From Glebionis coronaria (taxonomy: Eukaryota; Streptophyta; Magnoliopsida; Asterales; Asteraceae), in NCBI GenBank assembly GCA_025667525.1, contig CM046881.1, positions 492,301,627-492,365,626 of the forward strand: a stretch of 64,000 bases of DNA, read 5' to 3'. The notes below the pieces were generated by a model. It searched no databases. It was not told the origin of the DNA and saw nothing but the letters and a program-made list of their open reading frames with translations. Each line of letters opens with the position of its first letter. The first letter of the stretch is position 1. A program made the position numbers and the translations under genes. Shown here piece by piece: positions 57,040-64,000 of this stretch.

Positions 57040-57560
57040 CTCATTTAGGGACGACATTATCGTCGCTAAAGCTTTGAACTAGTCATCCCTAAGTTCATTT
57101 ATGTAGAAATAATTATAAAAAAATTAAAAATGTATTTTTTTACAAAATAACTATAAGGACGATATTGTCGTCCCTGAACAGTTTTATTTTAAATAAGTTC
57201 AAATTATTAAAACTAAATTGTTTTTATACAAAATAATCTTTGGGATGATAATGTCGTACCTACGAAATATTTATCTTAATATTCACACTTTCTAAAAAAT
57301 ATTTATAAAAGAAAATAAACTAAATTAAAAAAAAGATTAGTGACGATATTGTCGTCTCAAAGTTGATTGGGTTCATTGGACCCACATGTTTAAGAGTTTT
57401 GCTTGAGTTTATACGGGCCTCAAAAGTCGTCCATAAGAGGGTTGACTTATCGTCACTAAGAATTTTAGGGACGAAGGTTTAGGGTCGAAATTTTAAAGAC
57501 GACATGTCGTAACTAAGAATCTTAGGGACGACATTTCTTTACCTTCAGTGACAATACGTG
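57040..57560. repeat. Right subterminal repeats of the CACTA element
   Basis: Five or six GGACGATATTGTCGTCC-like units, matching the left side. Confidence 0.75.
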
Positions 57561-57737
57561 TCGTCACTGAAAGTTAAAATTCTTGTAATGTAGTACATGT
57601 ATTTTTAATTATAAACTTGTTTAAAATTCAATACTTTATTGTTAATTAGAAACAAAGTTATAACTATAAGTAATTGAGATATAAAAGTTACCAAACATAA
57701 CAGTTCTGCTGTTTCCACTTTCCACCAAGTGATCTTG

Positions 57738-57993
57738 TGATGTAGACTAAAAAACAAAGTAACAAAGATAAGTAATTGGATCTGTTGATTCAAAAAGAAT
57801 GCCAGAAACAATTCTGCTAATAATCGTTGATTCTGAAGAATGCCCAAAAATTAGGGCAAAACACGGTAACACAACGGCCAGTGGTTTAACTTTTATTAAA
57901 TTGATAAATGTCTTGCTAGGGATACAACAGATGCATTAAATAATGACTGCAAACAAAGAAAAACCCTAAAAATCCAACGGGCTGGACCGTAGC
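57738..57993 (-). repeat. Diverged LTR fragment of the 1.4 kb element family
   Basis: TGATGTAG, GTTGATTC, AAGAATGCCAGA and AATCGTTGATTC appear in the same order as in the LTRs at 31650 and 32640. It is cut off at 57994 where the plus-strand gypsy LTR starts, implying that the gypsy element inserted into it. Confidence 0.6.
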
Positions 57994-59003
57994 TGATATG
58001 AGTTTAAATACTCGTATCATTTATATCAATAAACAATGAATAAATGCATAATTATCATGAAAAATGCCTTGTATATGCTTGTTTTGTGTTTTATGTGTGT
58101 AAGTACCAAGGTTCACGAAAACTGGCGAAATCGACACGAGAATGAAGAAAAGATCGAAGAAGCCAAATTTCAAGTCGTTTTTAGCGAATTTAATCTAAGA
58201 TGAAGTTTATTGGGCTTGTGGGTCCCACTTTTGGGTATTGGGTCCAAAAGCCCAATAAGGAATTCGAGTTATTTACTTTGAGGATTAAAAGTCCAAGATA
58301 TGGCCCAATTTGCAAATTAAGAACACGGATGGGAAATATAATTTGGGCCAAAAGCCCAAAGTCCTCAAACAAGCAAACGGATGGAGTAATTTTAATGGGC
58401 TTTAGGGTTTGGTTGTCAACAATTAACTTTTGAGAGTTATTAACTCATTTTCAGTCAACGTGTATATACACGTTACATTCTCACCAAACTCCCATTCACG
58501 TTTTCACATAAATAAATAAACGTGTATCCACTCACACACAATTAAATATCCCTCGATACTTTCTATGTTATCCTTCTTTCTCCTTCACCACTAAAATAAA
58601 CCTGTAAATAAACATTGTTCCCACAAACCCTAGTTCAAGAAATCAATTAAATAATTTGGGGCTTTTCATCACACGTGTGATTCAAGCGTGGGGGAATTAA
58701 ATCCCCCATGTTTTAAGGAAGAGAATGATGGAGGTGAGTAGATACGTGGCAGCAAATCAATGGACAATACACCACACCATTCCTCATCCTCCAATCAAGA
58801 GTGGCCACCTCAGCATCAAACTAGCACAACTAGCACACTTGATTGCCACGTTGGCAATCCGTGTGCTAGAAGGCTCTTATCAACCGTAGGGTCAAAACCA
58901 ACATGAGAGAGAAGATCAAGATACTGATCTAAGGGCCAATATTGAAGAAGGAATATGCTACTGAAGATTCGGATATTCTCCCTCAACAGCCTAGGGGGTT
59001 GGC

Positions 59004-59010
59004 TATATAA
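59004..59010 (+). promoter_or_regulatory. TATA box of third gypsy LTR
   Basis: TATATAA within GGCTATATAAACCCCC; start of transcription expected near 59035. Confidence 0.6.
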
Positions 59011-59132
59011 ACCCCCAAAAATACTTTTAATCATTCATTCCAATTTTTACTTTAAAGTTATTATGTAAAAATAGATTTAGGATTAATTTTGTAATTTTCT
59101 TTATCAAAGTCTTGTAATCTCAATTCATTCTT

Positions 59133-59138
59133 AATAAA
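59133..59138 (+). terminator. Polyadenylation signal in third gypsy LTR
   Basis: AATAAA about 100 bases after the expected start, followed by a T-rich stretch, marking a short R region. Confidence 0.4.
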
Positions 59139-60379
59139 AGTTTTATTTACATCCGTTTCACTTGTGTCTTATTTTACTGTTTGATTTGAAAAGTTAATTC
59201 GATAATCTATTTCATAAATAATAATGTTTATGATATTTAATTTAAGCTCATTAATAGCTTAAATTAGATATTAAGAGTAATATTTGGAAGATAAACTTCC
59301 CCACTGGAAGTTTATGAAAAGTTGATTCGTGAATGTTGGGTGATGAATGTTGATTCGAATGGTGGTCCTTGATGGGAATGGTGGTGATTGTTACGGGATC
59401 ATAAGGTAGCACAGCGCTAGCCTTCGTCTCAAAGGAAATCTCCAAAAGGTGCATTCATCTTTAAATTTACATGTTTATTAGATAAATTTAAATGTTAATG
59501 TGTTTTAAATATTTGAGATGTTTATGTGTTTTTCTTTATCTGCTTTAAATCCGTCTCTTTTTAGTGATTGCCTGCGTAATTGAGAGCTTGTTGAATATTT
59601 GGTATGTTGAATAATCTGGTTGTTTAAGATAGGAGTATTCTGTAATCTTGTTATAACCTAATATCATTTAAAGATCATGTTATGAATCTGTGCTATTTGT
59701 GTTTAAGCTATAATGTGATTGGTTTTGTTTTAGATTAAGATTACCAATTTACTTTGAATTTGATATATATGAGAATTTTAATTCTGAATCTGCTGAGATT
59801 TGATAAGATAGTTAATTTATCTGTTGGTATAGTCTGCTGTCATGAAGGTTTACTGATTTAAATGTTCAGTGTTAAGAGGTTATTTGTTTGAGGTTTTACT
59901 CAGGTTGCGTTTATTTCTACAGCTGCATATGTTTAATTGGAATGCAGCTTTGTTTAGCTGGATTAGATTTTGATCTGAAACTGTCATTAGTTTGCTATTT
60001 GGTTCACATATAGACAGATTGCTATTGTTGTTATAGAATTTAGTTGTATTTTGAGTGAATTTAAGTCCAGTCATAGTTCTGATTATTGATAGATGATTTA
60101 AGGAGGTTTGCTGATATATTTTGTCATGTGTTGTGATTCGAACTGCGTACTTTGCTGATAATTGTTAAGTAGAACTTTGTTGAATTCGAGTTTAACTTTG
60201 TGTGTTGATATTTGTTTATTATTGCTGAATTTCAACTTTAACAGATCCAATTAATCTGTTAATTTCAAAACTGATATCCTTATCAGTTTCTTCCATATAA
60301 CTTGTAACAAAAAGTCACCTCCTGTGACTTGTATTTTATTTTGTCAAAAAGAAAAATATTCACAAAAATATGTCTCTTG

Positions 60380-60452
60380 CAGGTCTCGAACTCGAGACCT
60401 GCCCTTCACAAGTCCAACGTGATAACCACTTGGCTAGCAAGCTCCTTTGAGT
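60380..60452 (-). mobile_element. tRNA-derived SINE head
   Basis: Minus strand carries an A box (TAGCCAAGTGG, 60426-60436) and a B box within GGTCTCGAGTTCGAGACC (60382-60399), about 35 bases apart as in tRNA-derived SINEs. The anticodon arm does not pair, so it is not a working tRNA gene. The body and tail to the left are unclear. Confidence 0.5.
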
Positions 60453-60529
60453 TTTCTTTCGGTTTATTAATTAATATAGTAGATTTAAGTTTGGCAGATT
60501 TTGAACTTAAAGTGTGTTTTAATTAAAGT

Positions 60530-60960
60530 TACGTTTTTTAAATAATTTTTAATTAATGTTTTTACTAAAGTAAATTTTAGTTAAATAAAAATAAAATAAA
60601 ATAAAATGTTTTTATTAATTTTAAAAGTAAAGTTAGTTTTAAAATATTAGATTGTTATTAATTTAGGTTTAAATAAAAATGGTTTTAAAAATAGATTTTA
60701 CTTAATATAAAGTAAAGTAGATTTTAAATAATTTGTTTTAGTAGAGTAAAAGTTATTTCTTTTAATAGATTTAATCATTTTTCCTAGATTTAATAAAGTT
60801 TTAATTAGTTTAATAAGTTTTTAAGTTTCTAAAAGTTATTTTTATTAAATAGATTAATTTTTATAAATTTTTAAATAGATTAATTTTTAAAAAGTTTTAA
60901 ATTTTAATTAATTGTATTTAGATTTAATAAATTTGGGGTTTACGATTCATGCACTTTAGG
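60530..60960 (+). repeat. A/T-rich low-complexity stretch
   Basis: Almost only A, T and a few G: repeated TTTTAAATA, TAATTTTTA and AAATAAAATAAAATAAAA. No gene. Confidence 0.7.
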
Positions 60961-61220
60961 TTAAAATTAAATAGTTTAAAATTGGTAGATTTAATTTCTA
61001 GTTTAAAAACCGAAAACCAATTCAAATCAATTGTCCAAAACGAAACGAAACGTCTCAAATTCACTCGATCTTCGTGTACAACGAACTTGGTTCATCACGT
61101 GTTTAATTGAATTCGTCATTGGTAATATTAGTCTATTACTTTTTCCTAAAGGTAATTTTCTAATTTACCCTATAACGTATCTTAATTATCACTATACTAT
61201 CACGATCACACCAAAAATTT

Positions 61221-61238
61221 TGGCGCCGCTGCCGGGGA
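61221..61238 (+). other. Primer binding site of third gypsy element
   Basis: TGGCGCCGCTGCCGGGGA, extending three bases further in match to the classical Athila site than the minus-strand elements do. Confidence 0.85.
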
Positions 61239-61887
61239 TCTTGTGTACGATTCATTTTCGTGGAGATTTGTTGATCGTTGATTTGAATACCCTTTCCGTC
61301 CTTGGAAAGTTTGTTATTTTTCTATTATATAGTATGTATCGTTTTTCTCATTTTTTGTGAATAATATATTGTATTACGTAGAACAATAAATTTACATACT
61401 TTTCAAGTAAGGCCTTAGTTGGGATTTCATCACCTAGCTATTGTAGTCGAATCCAAAACAAAAATAATAGGCAAAATAGATAAACACTAATAAGAAGTTT
61501 GAACTCGATTTATACAAACTATAAGGTAGGTATAAGGCGACGTGCTATAAAAAGCTGTCTAAGGAAAAAGGTTTTTAAGTGCTTTGTGCCACCTCGTTTC
61601 CCCGCTTGCTTGTGCGTATACTGAGAGGGACGACCTATTATTGATTTGCCGACTCAAGTAGTAATAAATTTTATTTTTGTAGTTTACTTATTGAACCTCG
61701 AAACATTTAGGTTTTCACCTATCGTTTCAAAGTCGACCGAGGGTAATTTACTTCCATAGTAGTTATCCTTATTCCTTGTTTTTATCGATCATTTTTTATT
61801 GAGCAATACCAAATAAAATACCAAAAATAATCTTCTTCTTGTCTAATTTATTTTCTTCAATCCTCTAAATTCTCGTCTTTGTAGTGT
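61239..61887 (+). other. Leader of third gypsy element
   Basis: Non-coding from primer site to gag ATG; includes GTGCTATAAAAAGCTGTC near 61540. No gene seen. Confidence 0.6.
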
Positions 61888-64000
61888 ATGCAATTACGTT
61901 CTTCTCGTCTTGTGATTGATTTTAATAGGCTTGAAAATATTCCTCGTAGAAATAGAAATCGTCAACAACGAATAGTGGAACCCGAGCTTCCACCTATTGT
62001 TGTAGAGATGGCCGATAACCGAACAATGGAGGAATTGCTCCGTGCACCCACCGAAGGGTATGGGGAAGCAATCGTTGTGCCGGCTATTTTGGCGGATCAT
62101 TATGAGATTAAGACGGGTCTTTTATCTCTCATTCGTGCCGACCAATTTCATGGCAATGAGACCGATAACCCGCATTCTCACATTCGGAATTTTCTTCGAA
62201 TTACCTCGACTCTCAAGTTTAGAGATGTGCCGAATGACGCGATTAAGCTCATGCTTTTTTCGTACTCGCTCGAGGGTAATGCTAAGATTTGGTATGAGAA
62301 AGAACCACTGGGTTCGATCTTAACATGGGATGATTTAGTGTCTAAGTTCATGAATTATTTCTTTCCACCGTCCAAAACAACACACTTTAAGAACGAGATC
62401 ACTAGATTTGAACAAAAAGTGCATGAATCGTTTGGGGTTGCTTGGGAAAGATTTAAAGATTTGTTGAGACAATGTCCACACCACGGTTTCTCGGAATTGC
62501 ATCAAATAAATACTTTCTATAATGGGCTAAATATGATTGAACAAAATTCTTTAAATGCCGCCGCGGGTGGTAATCTTTTAAGAAAAACTCCGAGAGACAC
62601 GTGGTGCATAATTGAGAATAAGTCAAGAGCACAATATTCACGAAACACACCGAGTGCTTCCAATGTGAATTCGTCTAATATCGAGATTGCTAGATTGGAC
62701 TCTAAGATTGATAGTGGATTCGCGACCTTGTTGAATGAGATTAGGAAGAATCCTCATGGATCGATTAATATGGTTGAGAATGTTTGTGTATCATGTGGTG
62801 GAGCACATCCTAATTATGCTTGTTCGACCACGGGGTTTAATCAAGCTAGTGCTTTTGCCGCGACGGGAACTTATGGCTCCAATGGTCAAGTTCCTCGTCA
62901 AAATCATGTTGCTCCACCGGGTTTTCCACCGGTTCAAAATAGGTACAACAATGGGAACAATGTGAATAATTTTCACCGTGGTAACCAAGGGAATTATAAT
63001 CAAGGAAATAGGTTTAATGCTAATCAAAACAATCAAGGCTTTCAAAGCAATAACCAAAATGATTTGTCAAGCTACATTAAAACGAATGAGGCAAATTTGA
63101 AAGATTTTCAAAATAACATTCAAGGACAAATGGCAACTTTGAAAAATGAGTTTCAAAATACGATTAAAGGGCAAAACAATAAGATTGAGCTTAATCAACA
63201 AAGACTTGAACAAAACTAAACCCGTTTTGAGCAAAGATTAGAGCAAAATCATAATTGTATGCAACAAAGTTTGGAACAAGGTCAAAATAAATTGCTTTCG
63301 ATGTTTGAGGGATTTATGTCTAGACCATATACTTCTTCGGGTTGCTTACCTAGTAATACCATTCTGAACCCGAAGGGAGAGCTTAAGTCCATAACCGTTT
63401 ATGATGACTGTGATAATTTAGAGGAAGTTAAAGTGATTGAGTTTAATCCTCCACCTAAGGAAACCTTTCTAGATGTCACCAAAGATACTTTGAATGTGAT
63501 TAGTACCTCGGTTTTCTTTGATTTCTTTCCCGAGAAGTATAAAGATCCAGGTCAATTCTTGATACCTTGTGTTTTCAATGAGCTTGGGGTTTGCAAAGGC
63601 CTAGCCGATCTAGGAGCTAGCATTAACTTAATGCCCCTAGCCCTTTGGAAAACCATTGATTATGCACCACTTAGTACCATTCGAATGATCATTGAGCTTG
63701 CTAATGGTACCACCACTCGACCGGTTGGTATAGCGGAAAATGTCATTGTTAAAGTGGGAAATTTCTTGTACTTAGCCGATTTTGCTATAGTTGATTATGA
63801 GACCAATCCTCGTGTGCCTATTATTTTAGGACGTCCATTTTTGTGCACGGCTCAAATTCAAGTTGATATGAGGAAAGAGGAGATTAAATTGTTTTATGGA
63901 GATAAAAGTATTGTTTTCAAACCGGAAAAGATTCCAAGATTTGCTTCTAAGAAAGTTGAAAATGTAAAACTTGTTGAAACAATTGAAAGTAATAAGAAAG
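61888..64000 (+). pseudogene. gag-protease of third gypsy element, one in-frame stop, runs off the window
   Basis: ATG at 61888 (MQLRSSRLV...). MADNRTMEELLRAPTEGYG precedes the gag domain (residues about 95-225; NPHSHIRNFLRI ... YFFPPSKTTHF). A zinc knuckle CVSCGGAHPNYAC and an Asn/Gln-rich segment follow. A TAA at 63217-63219 interrupts a Gln-rich coiled stretch. The same frame then continues open through the protease (ADLGASINLMPLALWKT) and flap (IILGRPFL) to base 64000. Compared with the minus-strand elements the N-terminus lacks the poly-Asn block but has the same knuckle spacing. Confidence 0.85.

Larger units (their letters stand above)
52078..57590. mobile_element. Complete non-autonomous CACTA element, 5,513 bp
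   Basis: 29-bp terminal inverted repeats, 52078-52106 (CACTATAAGAATTTTAAC...) and 57562-57590 (inverted CATTACAAGAATTTTAAC...), two mismatches. Flanking triplets are TAA and TAG, an imperfect 3-bp duplication. Subterminal regions carry GACGACAATGTCGTC palindromes. There is no TnpA/TnpD-like gene. The interior contains an LTR-like remnant and a 30-bp minisatellite, so its cargo is foreign and non-coding. Confidence 0.8.
57994..61210 (+). repeat. 5' LTR of third gypsy element, about 3.2 kb
   Basis: The left border is set by similarity to the other gypsy LTR starts; the right border (61210-61213) by the primer site. TATA box at 59004-59010, AATAAA at 59133-59138. The long U5-like half contains a SINE-like sequence (60380-60452) and an extremely A/T-rich stretch (60530-60960). 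No TTCGGAAC array is present. Without its partner LTR the borders are tentative. Confidence 0.55.
57994..64000 (+). mobile_element. Third Athila/Tat-like gypsy element, plus strand, 5' half
   Basis: Long LTR (57994 to about 61210), primer site 61221-61238, leader of about 650 bases, and gag-protease from 61888 to the window end. The LTR start TGATATGAGTTTAAATACTC parallels TGATAGGTGTGTAAACACC of the minus-strand elements. Any pol genes and the 3' LTR lie beyond 64000. Confidence 0.8.

Noticed and set aside
1..64000. Endogenous pararetrovirus or other viral integration
   Set aside because: All RT, integrase and gag motifs fit copia or gypsy elements with LTRs and TSDs; no envelope, movement protein or coat protein pattern seen.

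Overview
The window is plant nuclear DNA: AT-rich, intron-bearing F-box genes buried in LTR retrotransposons, a Helitron, CACTA, Harbinger and MULE-type elements, with no bacterial or organellar gene. The Ty3/gypsy gag style (poly-Asn N-terminus, DLGAS protease, tRNA-Asp-like primer site) and a CCHC+ARID retroelement protein resemble what I remember from Asteraceae (Tanacetum, Artemisia, Helianthus). The family assignment is inference from memory, not a search.

Layout. (1) 1-17535 is a nest read on the minus strand. A complete 9.5 kb gypsy element (2561-12055, TSD GTTTT) sits in the 5' leader of a related, partly visible gypsy element (1-13845). That element lies in a copia-like non-coding element (13846-17535), which appears to have landed inside F-box gene copy 1. 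(2) 17536-26413 holds the rest of F-box copy 1, a 2.6 kb LTR element encoding CCHC knuckles, a dead protease-like segment and an ARID-like DNA-binding domain (19433-22048), a Harbinger/Pong element carrying only ORF1 (22135-23902), and F-box gene 3 split by a palindromic MULE-type MITE (25000-25321). (3) 26414-31329 is a Helitron with exon-like pieces. (4) 31628-37893 contains F-box copy 2 (a near-identical duplicate of copy 1) with a 1.4 kb LTR element inserted in codon 8, and copia remnants. (5) 37891-42917 has a decayed F-box gene, a MITE between TA microsatellites, and an F-box/FBD gene of three exons with one premature stop. (6) 43553-49823 is a nearly intact copia element (TSD GTAAG, LTRs differing at one base) with one internal stop. 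(7) 50152-57590 has a CACTA-type left end and a complete 5.5 kb non-autonomous CACTA containing a 30-bp minisatellite. (8) 57994-64000 is the 5' half of a third gypsy element, on the plus strand.

No host gene in the window looks undamaged: five F-box loci are each broken in a different way. The duplicated F-box block gives natural empty sites that fix the exact borders of several insertions. The best candidate for an unusual system is the ARID-bearing non-autonomous LTR element. All divergence counts and boundaries were made by eye.
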